A stretch of 64,000 bases of DNA from Miscanthus floridulus (GCF_019320115.1 NC_089582.1:123839259-123903258); one strand, 5' to 3'; positions 21,901 through 34,262 are shown, counted from the stretch's first letter. Notes: generated by a model not told the origin, from the sequence alone. Translations and numbers: made by a program.

Positions 21901-23386
21901 GCCACTTCAAGTTATAGCATATTCTGTTACTTGTCACATCATTAACTACTAATTATTCTGCGTATATGGGCATTATTCCTAGCTCTGCACCTGACACATA
22001 TCAAAGTTTGAAGGATATTTTTCTGCACTGTTTGAAGGATATTTTTATTCATTTTTCAGATGTGGAGAAGGGGAAAGAAACATGGACAATCTGTTTATTG
22101 CAAGCTGAGGTAAAGTTCAGTATTGTGGTTCTATTAGTGTTTGATCTGCTGCTACCTATGTGTTTGATCTGCTGCTGCCTGCGTGTTTGGTACTGCTGCG
22201 TGCTGCTGCTCTCTGCGTGTGTTCATATGAATCATATGATTCTTCCTCTAGTACAAGGCAGGATCTTTGGTACACATACTGCTGCTTGTGTGTTCATATG
22301 ATTGTTCCTCCTGTATAGCTACACTGTTTGAAAAAACGAGGGTATACATCCTGTGAAACTGCTAGTTATGGTGCTCTCATAAATGTGTATGTTTTTGGCA
22401 CTGCATATTTAGTATTTACACGCTGATAGTTATTTTATTAGTTATATCAGCATGTATAAGCTATGTTTAATTCATCATCTTATATGTTAACCTCCAGTGC
22501 CAGCCCATATACTAAATCTGTATATTGCTTTGAGTTAGGTACTATCACTTTACTTATTTATTTCATTTACAATGGTTTGCGACATTGAACTTTTCTTTTT
22601 ATGAAATTTGGCTATTAATTTTAGAGAACCTCTTGGAGTTTATATTGGCTGTCTTTCTCCAACTTTGGTAAAAATTGTCGCTAATTGGATATTCATATTG
22701 CATTTCAGCCATCCTGCAAGGCCTAGGCAACGTACCTGATGATGTCGACAAGTTAAAGGGGCTCATCGAAGTTGTGTTTTGTTTTGAACATATTAGAGAT
22801 AAGACTGAGAGCTCACTGTTAGTGAAATTTGAGCAGTGAGCTTTAGGTGTTAGTGAGCTAAGCTTTTGGTTACAAGTGGTGGATGTATGACTTTTGGTCA
22901 CATGAGGTAGATGTAGTGATGTTGATGGCTTGCTCATGCACAAACTTTATGTTTGCGAGCTTCTAATCTATTTTGTACTTATGATTTTGAATCTGACCGA
23001 CCTTACATTGGGCTACTCGTATATGAATGGATCAGTTATGGTTAATATATCTTGTAATGAATGTATGTGCATTGATAATAGATTGTTTTCATGTTATTAT
23101 GTACTGCTGATTAGCAACATATATACTGTCTCTATGTAAATGATTCGCGTTGGACTGTTAGTTGCTAAAAGTATTTATAGCTTCAAACTATGCGTCGGTA
23201 TATGTAGCCTCTAAGGCGTTAGACCATTGGTCGCTAAAAACTTGTCGGTCGACGTAGGCTATACCGACGCCACTTTCAACGGCTGCAAGTAAGTGTTGGC
23301 ATAGATCTATACCGACCGACGGAGCGTCGCTATATCGACCTATACTGACCGATGGTACGTCGCTATTCTGGGGCTGTGGTGTAGTG
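18937..23386. mobile_element. CACTA (En/Spm-type) DNA transposon, 4,450 bp, non-autonomous
   Basis: The ends are CACTACACCACAACACTAATAT and, inverted, CACTACACCACAGCCCCAGAAT, flanked by a perfect three-base TSD ATC (18934-18936 and 23387-23389). Subterminal copies of ATCGGTCGGTATAG and relatives occur in both orientations near both ends, as for transposase binding. No TNP2-type transposase is recognised, so it should depend on another element. 19150-19750 looks like a gene-derived GC-rich leader (AAACCCTACCTC...), possibly captured. A 43-codon open stretch (AILQGLGNVPDDVDKLKGLI...) at about 22710-22838 could be a captured or element exon. Other open frames are not supported. Confidence 0.9.
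20626..21047 (+). repeat. Direct repeat of ~101 bp inside the CACTA element
   Basis: Positions 20626-20726 and 20947-21047 are nearly identical (starting AGCTAACCTCACAGATCGG and AGCTAGCCTCACAGATCGG). They differ at only a few positions, so the duplication is younger than the body of the element. Confidence 0.85.
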
Positions 23387-23686
23387 ATCATGTCGTTAAA
23401 TTAATCTTTGCTTCCGATGTAACTCTAATAACATTGTTAGATTCCGCTGTTATAATCAATTGAGGTAATATTCTACTACTGTAATAAAGTGATGTAAGAA
23501 ATAATGTAAGAATGTTGTAAGCTTTATTCTCTCATTTATGATCCTGATGGAAAAATATGGATTTTTGAATTCTCACTTGGGATGCGCTCGATGAAACCAC
23601 GTAGTTTAATGTCCTCTCTTGGATACTTAGTGTCTAATGGAAGACAAGTACTCCTGGAGGGCATTAGATTAGGCGGTTCTGCCACA

Positions 23687-24445
23687 GCAGCGGTTGCACC
23701 GGCATCGCGGTCGTGTGCGCGTGAGGCCAGGGCATAGCTCGGCCGGACCGACACGCAGAACGGGCGACGACGAGACCGCCACCGGCAAGGTCACACGCGG
23801 TGCACGTGTGCGACGACACGAGCACCCACGCACGACGCCGCACACCCGAACATGGTGATCGTGCACCGTCCGAACGGCTGCCCTAGGTGACGTGCACGCA
23901 TTTTAAAGCGTGTCTAACAATTAATCTAACACAGTTGAAGCTAAACTACCTCGACCATGCTAACGAGGGTACATCAGTCTACCATAAGAAACAAAAACAC
24001 GGCGTTGACCTTTAGCTAGATTTTTCAGAATTAATTCGCCAACAAAGCATTGTCACACTGTTTTCAAACTTCAAATTTCTTCCAAGTCTTGAGCTGAATT
24101 TGACTTCAAGTTCTATTTTCAAGCCATTAGAAATACTAGCTAGTCATATTATTTTTCTACAGCAAGAGTTGCATTGTCATCTACAAAGTTTGTACTTCAA
24201 ACTTTATTTAAGTATCGCACACATGTTCTATAGTATTTTTGCTTAATAAAAAATGATTTTCAACCCTACTTGATATACATGAGCTATTGAATCAACATTG
24301 ATTTAACATTTTTATTGGTTATTTTAGGTTACAAGAAATTTATCAACATCTTCTATCACATGTATTATTACATAAACATGATGCTCATGACATGATTTGA
24401 TAGTTTGTTTAGGGCGTAACACCGAGAGTGTTACATAGCATAGCC
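23687..24445 (-). repeat. Possible LTR-like retroelement remnant
   Basis: On the minus strand a candidate LTR start, TGTAACACTCTCGGTGTTACGCCC, is at 24443. The sequence continues without a gap towards the right arm of the large inverted repeat. A matching second LTR is not identified, so this is a style-based call. The GC-rich 23690-23900 part has no supported gene. Confidence 0.35.
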
Positions 24446-25561
24446 AAATACATTAATACTACACCATATTTGTCGTTAGACAAATTCATGTGAAATGTGG
24501 CGGTGCACTAGTAGAGTCTCGGACTCTTGAAGTCTTGATATAGAACTAGATAGCCATTGGAAGTGATGCCAATTGAGAATTTATTTAGGAATTTCAGAAG
24601 ATGGATGTTGGCTTCTGTCATCACTAGAAATAACCTGGACATGTAGCACCAGTTAAATTATCAAATACTATAATAAGAAAAGACATTAGCTGAGAAGAAT
24701 GACATACAAAAGAACCATATGCTGCACCCTCCAAAAGAAATTTACTTGTATTACGCAACTATGTTAAGTTTCACTGTTAGAAATAAAGAGACATCATTCA
24801 GAAAAGAATGACAAACAGTTTGGCAGCACACTTGGAATGTGAATCTGAACAATCAAGGATGAAAAAAAAAATCACATTTGCAAGACAGATTTGACATAGG
24901 GTCATAGAGCCAGGCACTGGCCAAAAAATGATGTCTATTAAAAACTATATGTAGAAATAATGTCTGCAAAAGAATCTAGCAGTCTGCAATAGAGACATTA
25001 AGCAATTGTAGCAGACTGCACCAAAATATTTCACATCTAAATTAGTAATAATGCATTGAAACTACACTTAGCATCCAAAGCTGGATGAACTAGACTCAAA
25101 ACTACAAAGGTTTATTTTTGTGGACTGAATAACTAAATTAGTGATTCATCCATATATATGCAAATGATACGGTTAGGATTTTGTAAGCTAGTCATCATGC
25201 AAAGAAGACATTGCTTTTGCAGTAGAAAAGGATTGGATGGAAATAGGATCCATTCATAGGGGTGATCTGAGTGCACGTGCATGTTTGTGAACGTCTGTAT
25301 GTACTGTGTAATTTGCAAAAAAGAAAAAGCACTAGCATATCTAACCTCTTAGTATAAATAATTTAGCAGTTACAGAATAAGCGTCACCATAAGGTGAAAT
25401 CAACATTATTAACACACATAGGGCTAATAACTAAATTCGACGGCACTTCTGGGAAAACATCAACAACTAGTGATAACTCATGAAGTTCAGTAATGACTAG
25501 ATATATAGGAAAAAGTATAATGGCATATATATTTTTACCTGTAGGAGCATCTTTATCAGAC
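24446..25561. other. Intergenic, AT-rich, no gene recognised
   Basis: No coding region, tRNA or clear transposon boundary was recognised. It lies downstream of the F-box pseudogene. Confidence 0.45.
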
Positions 25562-25806
25562 TATCTCTAACAACATCACCCAAAATACAAGACTCATTCC
25601 ATGTCTTCTCCAGTGACAGGACCCAAAAGAGAACCCTTTTTACAAATGAGTCTTCAGGAGAGAGGATACTCATATTTGGGTTGTGCCTCTGATGTAACCC
25701 AAAATAGGTCTCGCATATAGGTATTATGTTGGAGACTGATACAGTACCATCCACGACCCATTTTGGGTTTGGGTCTCTATATGGGTCATCCATTGGAGAC
25801 AGTCTC
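25562..25806. mobile_element. MITE copy 2, abutting the F-box pseudogene stop
   Basis: It begins AGACTATCTCTAACAACATC and ends GGAGACAGTCTCA. It shares CAAAATACAAGACTC, GGAGAGAGGATACTCATAT, GGTTGTGCC and TGTTGGAGACTGAT with 11510-11785. The right end lies within two bases of the TGA stop of the F-box pseudogene. Confidence 0.72.
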
Positions 25807-27584
25807 ATTGAAACAAGATTGGGTCACAGTACCCGCGGTAAATATTAAATTTCACCAAGGGGTAAGCATTTAAAATGCTGGGGAGTTCTTTGTACACACT
25901 GTAACTTTCTAGTGAAACATCACTAGAGAAGTACAAGTTCACCCTTTGAAGCATAGTTGCGCTTTTGAATATCACTTTCAACAAATCAGCTTCATGATTT
26001 TCTCCACCAAACCTCTCAACTTCTAGTTCTTTAAGATTAGGCAACCTGATACTTCGCTCTTTCCAGTTGTTAGGCTGGTCACACAGGCAACTTGCAGAGC
26101 ACATTTCTCTGCTTCTGGCTTACAGGAAGATGAAGTGTGACACTGTATCATTGATGTTTCACACTAGCACCAATCTCAAGCATATGACCAGAACAATTTG
26201 TTCAAAATTAAATGAATATATCAATAAATGAACAGAACAATTACCTGATATAGATCGACTGTCATCTTAAGCCTTTGTATAAAGGTACAAAGCCCAAGGA
26301 CTTCCAACACCATTGCTCCATAAACATGACCTCCTTGTTTAATATCCAGCTCCAAATTAGAAAAGCTTCTTACTGTAATTTGAGATATATCTTGCCCAAA
26401 TCTCCGACCAACATTACTCAAAGTCGAATGACGCTGCAACAATTTGAAATTAAGTTTCTCATAAATAAGGAATAAATTTATTAGCCAGAATTCAGGACAA
26501 GAAAGAATTCAGCAAGAGAGGAGACATACACTGTTGTGTATTCTCAGTAAGAGCGTATTTCCACAGGAACGGTCGGCCGACTGCAAATATGATTCCTTCC
26601 AGTTGCTGGTGAGCTGTGGCTGTTGTGCACGCCACTGAGCCATGGGCGTCCTAAATGTAAGGGCCCAGATGAACCATTTCACACCGAACCAACTTCTGGA
26701 CCGACAGTTGCACCTCCATGAGAGGTCCTCCAGCAGTGGTGCTGAGAACAACAAGCTGAACTCGTCATTGGTCCCTCGGCGAGCACCAAAAACACACTTG
26801 TTGAGAAAAGGGGCCGCAATGTCGATGGTTCGGAGCTCCACTTGAGCATACACGATGAGCTCTTGTAGTGTGGATGAGTGGACCTTAATGGAGTCAAGTG
26901 ACCAAAAAGTTTCAAGCTTGCGCAAGCTAGGGCAGCGGTTGAGAAGGGCATCAAGGTCAATGTGGCACAAGCTGAGGGAAATGCTCTTAAGCTTGGTGAA
27001 ATCTCCTATTGGTAGGAGTGTGAAGAATGGAGGAAAACGGAGCTTGATTGAGGTGGTGTGATCAAATCTGGGCAGTTCAATGGCATCAGCAGTACCGGTG
27101 GTCTCCATCCACATGCAAATATCAAGCTCGGCTGGCTCAAGTCGCGCAATGGTGGACAACAATGAGGAGATGTGTGCTGGTAATAGCCTGTGGTGCATCC
27201 GTGCATGGGAGATCCCGCGGGGTGGGTGACCCGAGCGAGCGCCATTTCAAGCTGGTCCGGCGAGATGCCATGGAAGTCGTGCCTAGGGAGCTGGGTCCAG
27301 AGGTGGCGCCACCTGTGAGAGAGCAGGCTCGTGTTTGCGGCAGCACGCACGCAGCCTAGACAAGAGAGGACTTGTAGTAGCAGGTCATCAGGCAAGGTGC
27401 TGATGCGGTCTGCTCCGTCAGCGCGGCGGCGGAACCGGCGACCCCGACGAATAAGCCCCACACGGCAGCATGTCGAAGCGAAATTGCTTCGGAGACACTG
27501 CCCGCATGCACCCCTGTCCAACTTCTGTATGCACCTCACAGCATCCCGGCAAACCAAGCCGCAGATCTGGTAATAAGGACCTAA
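25805..27584 (-). pseudogene. F-box/FBD-like paralogue, disrupted
   Basis: The gene keeps the family plan: exon 1 about 27584-26530, exon 2 26433-26245, exon 3 26108-25805. Exon 1 carries the F-box (ADGADRISTLPDDLLLQVL ... LSHRWRHLW) and leucine-rich strands (LKSISLSLCHIDLDALL, TLQELIVYAQ). Exon 3 gives KELEVERFGGENHEADLL, as in the paralogues. Three defects argue that it is dead. There is no in-frame ATG ahead of the F-box. A one-base frame change occurs in exon 1 near 27200-27225, between HPAG and MHHRLL. Spliced at the conserved acceptor, exon 3 enters a frame with an early TGA; the conserved frame is displaced by one. Splice sites are otherwise preserved. An alternative splice form cannot be excluded without transcripts. 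Confidence 0.8.
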
Positions 27585-27809
27585 AAAGGGGTAAAATATA
27601 TATTAGAATGAGTTTAAGAGAATTTAATCCATACCTTCAAATCTGATTTACCTGTGCGACTTGTGATCTGATCCCCGTTACGATGCGATCTGAAATTCGT
27701 GCCAGATCCGATTTACCTGTCAACCTATGATAGGATTTGTGCTTCGAGCATCGACAATGATTAGATTGATAGCAAGCTACACCTGCACGCAACCGGTGGT
27801 GTGGCCTTA

Positions 27810-28157
27810 GGGCGTGTTTAGTTTCCAAATTTTTTTTTTTTGCCTCTTATAGTAAAAGAGCACGTTTGAATACATGTATGGAATACTAAATGTAGATAAA
27901 AAAAACTAATTGCACAGTTCTTAGCAAAATCGCGAGACGAATCTTTTAAGCCTAATTAGTCCATGAAAAGCCTTAAGTGCTACAGTAACCCACATGTGCT
28001 AATGGCCGATTAATTAGTATCATTAGATTCGTCTCGCAGTTTTCTGATGAGTTCTGTAATTTGTTTTTTTATTAGTATTCAAAAACCCCTCCCGACATCC
28101 TTCTGACACATCCGATTTGACACCAAAAAATTTTCAGCTCCCCAACTAAACACACCT
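27810..28157. mobile_element. Tourist-like (PIF/Harbinger) MITE, TSD TTA
   Basis: TTA (27807-27809 and 28158-28160) flanks GGGCGTGTTTAGTT ... AACTAAACACACCT. The interior blocks GAGACGAATCTTTTAAGCCT and GCTACAGTAACC and the reverse GATTCGTCTCGC are typical of a very common grass MITE. Confidence 0.88.
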
Positions 28158-28740
28158 TTAGTTCACCAGATCTGCCAATAGGCGATAAGTACAGTCAGGA
28201 ATTAGTACTCTATATTGCTAGGGAGACGAGGAAGAATGATTAGTCGGGACAAGAATTTAATCCATACCTCCAAACCTGATTTACTTGTGTGACTTGTGAG
28301 TTGATCCGTGGTCCGATGCGATCTGAAATTCGTTCCAAATCTGATTTACTTAAACGATTTTTGTGATGTGATCCGTGCTCCGATGAGATCTAAACTTGTG
28401 CTGTTGGGAGGGTGGCTTCGTATTAGTGTGAGCTCATGCGGCATGTGGGGGCAGGTATAGTTTCACCATATCTGGCAATAGGCAATAAGCGCCATATCTG
28501 GATGGGGGAGAAGAGGAAGAATGATGTATGTTAGGGACAAAGGAAGGCGATACATATTTATGTCATCATAGGACGATGGAGAAGCAAACATCGGTGAAAA
28601 CACTAGGCTTCCTATGTGGGCTAGGCGACAAATCAAGGAAGGAAATATGGAGATTTATATTAGTAATGGACCTAAAATGATCCGATACCAAGCCCTTTTA
28701 AAAGCTGCAATGATGGCATGGCCGATCCTAGGGAGGTGCA
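28158..28740. other. Intergenic with a direct repeat of the F-box pseudogene 5' flank
   Basis: The sequence around 28255-28390 (TTTAATCCATACCTCC, CTGATTTACTTGTGTGAC, GATGCGATCTGAAATTCGT) repeats that at about 27620-27710, on the far side of the Tourist MITE. No gene is seen. Confidence 0.6.
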
Positions 28741-29175
28741 CACTACTGGCATAAAACTTAATGGAGGCAGGCCGATCCTGTCGCCGTCGCCAAGGCCGGC
28801 AGTCCGTGCGTCACCATCCGCCATCACACCGCAGTTGTCCGTGCCGGCTCCAGACTCCCGCCCGCCGCCGTCGTGCATGCCTGCTACAGATCTGCAAAGG
28901 GGAGAGAGGGAAGAGTGAGGGAGATGAAGAGGGGAAGAGAGAGAGAGGGAGATGGGGAGAGTTGTACATGCCCCGCCGTCGTCAACGATGTTGTCCTCCA
29001 CCAGATCTGGCTGTCCTCCACCGGATTCGCGTGCACCTGCTCCTTGCGTGTGCGACCCGCACCGCCGCAAAACCGTGGCCCACGCGCCGCCTGTCACCGC
29101 GGCCCTGCGCAACGCACCACCGTAGCCACGGGAGAGGGAGGCGGTGGAGAGAGGGAGTAGAGAGGGAGGGGCTTG

Positions 29176-29231
<56 letters not shown>

Positions 29232-29661
29232 GGGAGCCTTGTGCGGCGCGTAGACGGGAGCGAGGGAGGGGCTTGTGCGGCGGCTGAGTGGGTGGTGGGC
29301 TTCTATGAGAGAGGTGAAGTGAGGGGCGTATATATATGCTAGGGTTTCAAGCGGGCTGATGAGTGGGCCTCAGGCCTTTTAACCTAAACGGGCCTCCTAA
29401 GAGGCCCGCCTCCGTTAATTGAATTTAGGAGGGTGTCATTTTCCGTAAATCGATTTACCGAGACGGTTAATCGTGACCGCCTTGGTAAATAAAATACCCG
29501 CCTCCGTAAATGAATTTTGCATGACGGTTAATTGCGATCGCCTCCGTAGATAAAAACGACAGCCTCCAAAAATCTCCAGGTATTTTACAAGACGGTTGGA
29601 TTTTGTGACCGCCTCAGTTAATAAAAATACACTACCTCGCAAAATAATTTATGTAGTAGTG
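28741..29661. mobile_element. Small non-autonomous CACTA element, 921 bp, TSD GCA
   Basis: Ends CACTACTGGCATAAA and, inverted, CACTACTACATAAAT are flanked by GCA on both sides (28738-28740 and 29662-29664). The right subterminal part has several copies of an ACGGAGGCGG/GACGGTTA-type motif (29455-29640). The middle is GC-rich with a GA microsatellite. The long open frames here (for example 28761-29342) are low-complexity and have no domain. Confidence 0.85.
29181..29230 (+). repeat. (GA)25 microsatellite
   Basis: Fifty uninterrupted bases of alternating G and A lie inside the small CACTA element. Confidence 0.97.
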
Positions 29662-29694
29662 GCACCAGGTGCGATCAAGTAGGATTGAGCAAAG

Positions 29695-30895
29695 GTATTA
29701 GAACCGGACCGGTGGTTTAACCCGTAAAAGATAGAATCGGAGACTATAACGTTTCGGTTCACTTTAAAGATCGTCCCTGCAATTGAGCCGGTAAAAATCG
29801 GATGAACTGACCGTTTTTTAAGGAACCAGTGAACCAACCGGTTGCATATGAACTGTCCGGGTCAGGGCTGGCGACGCGCGTGAGTGCTGCTGGCGTGGCG
29901 GTGCACCTGTGGTCTCCTACTGTTGGTGGGTCCTGCCTGGCTGCTGCTTTTTGACGTACATGCGCGGCTCGTTAGGGTAAGCAGTCTTGTCTCGTAGGTA
30001 TCTCGTGTAGCGGCACGTAATTTTAAGACGACTTAATAGACAACTTGTATAATGGTTATTTTTTAAATTATCTCGTAGTAAGCTACAATTCCTTAATTTA
30101 TACATAGAATAAAAATAAAGTTGTGAGTTGCATGGTAACAATAACTAATACAATAGTAGGATAGTTGTCTCATAGTCCTAAATTTTAGCTTATGAAGTGG
30201 TTGTTTCACGAAACAACCTCTTTCTCTCTCTCCCCATTCTTTTTCGTCCACATCACCAAAAATCCTATATGGCATTGCCTGAAACGGCATATGAGACCGC
30301 TGACGTGTAGCAATATACCAGCGCTAGACGCCGCTGCTTTTGTACGTTGGTGCATGTGATGGTGCGTGACTTTTTCTATGTTGACTTTTGGGGGTATTTT
30401 TAATTTCAAAACTTTTCATACGAGCTCAAAATTAGTCAAATAATATATCCATTTTGACTATCTCAACGAAGTCTTGCAATGATGCACTCTACTTCAGCAT
30501 TGGAGATTATTTTGCAACAGTGGATATTTGAATTACTATTAAGTCCTTTTTGCACCCATTTGTAACTATTCCATATATTATCTTTTCATGTACATTTTTG
30601 GCATATCACATATGCTGATTTTGGAGTACCTATTGTGGACTTGTGACTAGATTAGTTGAAAGCTGGTTATAAAATTGTTTTTATCGGCTTATTTGTATAT
30701 ATTATTAATTATATGCTGCTAGTTATCTATTGTATATCACTATATTACACCGGTACAAAGTATCTATGGGCAGTTCAATTCATCCGGTCCAAAACTATCG
30801 AACCGACAGTTCAACCAATTCTTAATGGTTGAACTAGTGAACCGGCGAAGCAATGGCCTTGGCGGTTAGATGTTCGGTCTGGTTCTAATAACTAT
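29695..30895. mobile_element. Candidate TIR element, ~1.2 kb, superfamily unknown
   Basis: The left end TATTAGAACCGGACCGG and the inverted right end TATTAGAACCAGACCG match. Further inside, both ends carry GAACCGG/CCGGTT-rich motifs. No clear TSD and no transposase are seen, so this could be a decayed Mutator- or hAT-like non-autonomous element, or an older inverted repeat. Confidence 0.5.
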
Positions 30896-30936
30896 GGGAC
30901 TGAGATGACGGAGGAGCCCAACCTAGATATGCAACC

Positions 30937-32365
30937 TGAAAGCATCTAGGCTCTTAGTTGGGTTTCGGTGATTAATGACAATACGTGATTACTGTGACTA
31001 ACGTGTGTTTTGCAGAAGCAATTAAGTTAGGTCACGGTAATGGAGATCGATTGGGCTATCATGGTGGTCATGCCCCTACGATGGAATTCGTTTCGGTTTT
31101 CAAAAGATGGACGACAAGGTTAAGGATGGACTAGTTCTAAGTGTCGTTTGGAGTTGAAGAGACACTAAGAGTAGTTTATGACTTTATTTTTCCTTTGGCC
31201 GTACTATTAAGGGGGGTATGGACGGGTAGCTTGACCTAGGTGAGTCTACTGAGTTAGGTGTGGTGCACACTTGCTAAATCTAGCACTATGTAGCTCCTGA
31301 AAAGCCCTTAGATCTATTGGAGCAAACTTTATTCACGTATGATTGAGAGTTGAAAGTGAATGGAGGGTCAAATACTGATCGGACGCTGGTTCTGGTGTGA
31401 CCGGACGCTGGCGTAGAGTTCGGTCAGTTCATTTGATCAAGGTGAAGTCGTCTGGACGCGACCGGACGCTGAGAGGTGAGTGACCGGACGCTGGGTGCCA
31501 ACGTCCGGTCGACTCCAGTAAGGTTCTAGAGAGGGAAAATCGTGACCAGACGCTGTCCAGCGTCCGGTCACAACTTAAACACTGGAGTTCGGGGAGAACT
31601 GACCGGAGCGCCCGGTCACCCCGTAGAGGCACATAACGGTTCATTTTGAACACGGGTGTATAAATACTTCCTCCATTCGTGTGAGGGGGTACTTTTGCTC
31701 ATTCCAACAGCTGAGAAACACCCTTGAGAGTGCTAAGAAGAGCAAGGTCCTAGTGAGATGATTGAGATTTGAGAATCCAAGAGTGAGACCTCATTAATGA
31801 AAGCAAGAGTAGCAAAGTGTGCATCCACCCTTCTCATTAGGCTTGTCGTGGTCAAGTGAGAGTTCGTGCTTGTTACTCTTGGTGATCGCCATCACCTAGA
31901 CGGCTTGGTGATGATTGGGAGCTTGGTGATCATCCGGTGGAGCTTGTGGATGACCCAACTCAAGCTATGAGTGGTTGTGGGTGATTCACTGCGACGGAGT
32001 GTCAAAGAATCAACCCGTAGAGAGCACTTGATCCTTGCGCGGATCAAGGGGAAGCTACACCCTTGTGCGGGTGCTCCAACGAGGACTAGTGGGGAGTGGC
32101 GACTCTTCGATACCTCGGTAAAACATCGCCGCGTTCCTCCTTCTCTCTTTACTTTGAGCAATTCAATTCTTGTCATTTTACATTCATATAATTGCCATGC
32201 TAGAGTAGGATTGGAACATAGGTTGCTAAACTTTTATGCGGTAGATCAATAGAAACACTTTCTAGGCACAAGTGGTCAATTAGGCTAACCGTAGGATTTA
32301 ATTATTGCAAAGAATTTTAGAATTAGCCAAATTCACCCTCCCTTTTGGGCATCTTGATCCTTTCA
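30937..32365 (+). mobile_element. Solo LTR, copia SIRE/Maximus-like, 1,429 bp, TSD CAACC
   Basis: It begins TGAAAGCATCTAGG and ends CTTGATCCTTTCA, flanked by perfect CAACC duplications (30932-30936 and 32366-32370). GACCGGACGCTG motifs repeat at 31390-31620. GGTGTATAAATACTTCC near 31650 is a TATA region, so the LTR is on the plus strand. The start and end match those I know from the grass SIRE/Maximus (Opie/Ji-type) LTRs. No internal domains remain. Confidence 0.9.
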
Positions 32366-33286
32366 CAACCCAAGCCCCCTTAGTCAATATGGGCTAGCTG
32401 AGAGCCTAAGTTGAAGCCAAACATCTAAAGTGAACTGTCTATCCATCCATATCCCAAGTCCTGATTCCCGATTAGTTGATGATCACTCATTATACATTTT
32501 GTCTCCTGAGTACTGTACTCCCATGATGAAAGATTCGTTTGGGTTTTGGTAACTGAGTGATAATTTATGTGGACTAATGGTTTCATATGTAAGATAAAAA
32601 GCTAGGTTGAGCCACATGGAGCCATGGAGTGGAGATGGCAAGAACCACTGGGGTGTAAGGCTCAACAAGTGAAGGTTGAAGATGATGGATGGAGATGAAA
32701 GCAAAGCCAGAAAAAGGTATACGATAGGTTTTTTTATTTCACTGGCCATAGGTAATTAGAGAAGTTGAATGACCGGGCTTAAGATACATAGATATACTAT
32801 AAAGTTGAGAAGTTCATTGCAAATACAGTTATCTAGTGTCACCATGTCATGCTAGGGGCTGTTCCTAGCCTATTTAACATGAAGCCGTAAGCTGAGAAGG
32901 CATCACGTTACACCAAACTTCACAACGGTAACCGCTAAATACAAAACCATGGTATGCGTCCATCATTCTTGTATTTTTGCAATATACACACGATCGCTGC
33001 GCCAGCGGAATGAGGAAAATCCGTCCCTGGCCTGCAAAAAGAAACAGGGACGAATAGATCACAAATTTTATAGAAAAAAAGTATGTGCACGCCTAAAGGG
33101 TCGTACCATACAGTGCTGCACTAGTGTGAATTCACCATAAATCAGATTCATTACCAGTTGCAATTTAACATGCTCATTTTTTTAAATAAGGAACCTGATC
33201 CATTTAGAATGTAAATGCACAAGACAGAGATGTGAAGCATGACGAATTGATGCGACAAAAAGCGTTGCACTGACAGAGCGGGCAGC
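32366..33286. other. Intergenic, no gene recognised
   Basis: Nothing with a domain or a transposon boundary is seen. Open frames are shorter than 100 codons and unremarkable. Confidence 0.45.
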
Positions 33287-34262
33287 CACCACTGCAGACG
33301 CCCTCTTTGCCGAGTGCTGGGGGCACTCGGCAAAGCCAGCCAAGCACTCGGCAAAGGCTTTGCCGAGTGCCGCACTCGGCAAAGGTCTCTCGGCAAAGAT
33401 TTTATCGGCAAAAATTTCTTTGCCGAGTGCCAAAAATCAATACTCGGCAAAGTCTTTGCCGAGTGTCAAGCCCGCACGGCAAAAAAATAACTACCGTCAA
33501 CATTTGACGCCGGCTTTACTGAGTGCCTAGGGACTGGCACTCGGCAAAATTTGAATTTTTGCCGAGAGCCAGGGCTCAGCACTCGGCAAAGAAACCATTT
33601 TTTTAAAAAAAATCTTTTTAAAAATAGTCTTTGCCGAGTGGTACCACTGGCACTCGGCAAAATTGACCTCTTTGCCGAGTGCCAGGCTGTGGCACTCGGC
33701 AAAACTGGGGAAGTGGCTATTTTTGCAGCATTTTTTTCTAGCTTTGCCGAGTGCCACACCCCTGGCACTCGGCAAAGACTTCTTTGCCCAGTGTTGGCAC
33801 TCGGCAAAGCTGGGAAATTTGCTATTTTTTTGTTTGTTGCTTTCCTTCGAAAGCAAACACGCAAAACTCATATATAATACATGAGACAACACACAGGCAT
33901 TTAGCATCACACAAAACGCATACATAATCCATCACATACATCCATAATACATCACAAGCACATCCAACATCTATCACAAGCACATCCTCCTGCATAATCC
34001 ATCACACGCACATCCAATGTGCAAATCCATGACAACATCTAAGAAGTCTTCATCCAACACAAGTCCTAGATCAAGAAAAGTCAATGAAACATGAAGGGGC
34101 ACCACCTACTGCCACTGATCCCAATGGGAGCCTGAAGGGGCACCTCCGTGCGGTGGTGGACCTGTCCAGCCAGGGTGTGTGTGCTGAGGCGAAGGAGTCG
34201 GGTTCGAACCCGACGACCGTTGCTGCACAAAGGAGAATTGAATTCATTAGTATCTACACAAG

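Larger units (their letters stand above)
18479..23686 (-). repeat. Right arm of the large inverted repeat, split by a CACTA element
   Basis: The two pieces, 18479-18936 (458 bp) and 23387-23686 (300 bp), together match the left arm in reverse orientation. The spacer between arms is only 68 bases (18411-18478). The CACTA insertion between the pieces duplicated ATC. Confidence 0.85.

Noticed and set aside
28761..29342. 193-codon plus-strand open frame
   Set aside because: Low-complexity arginine-rich translation through a GA microsatellite inside a small CACTA element.
33300..33810. Regularly spaced repeats that could suggest a CRISPR array
   Set aside because: The repeats are short inverted TTTGCCGAGTGC/GCACTCGGCAAA pairs typical of CACTA subterminal regions in a plant genome; there are no cas genes and no uniform spacers.
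34185..34235. tRNA-like T-arm (GTCGGGTTCGAACCCGAC)
   Set aside because: Only a T-arm-like palindrome is present; no acceptor, D or anticodon stem was found around it, and it lies inside the Transposase_24-like gene region.
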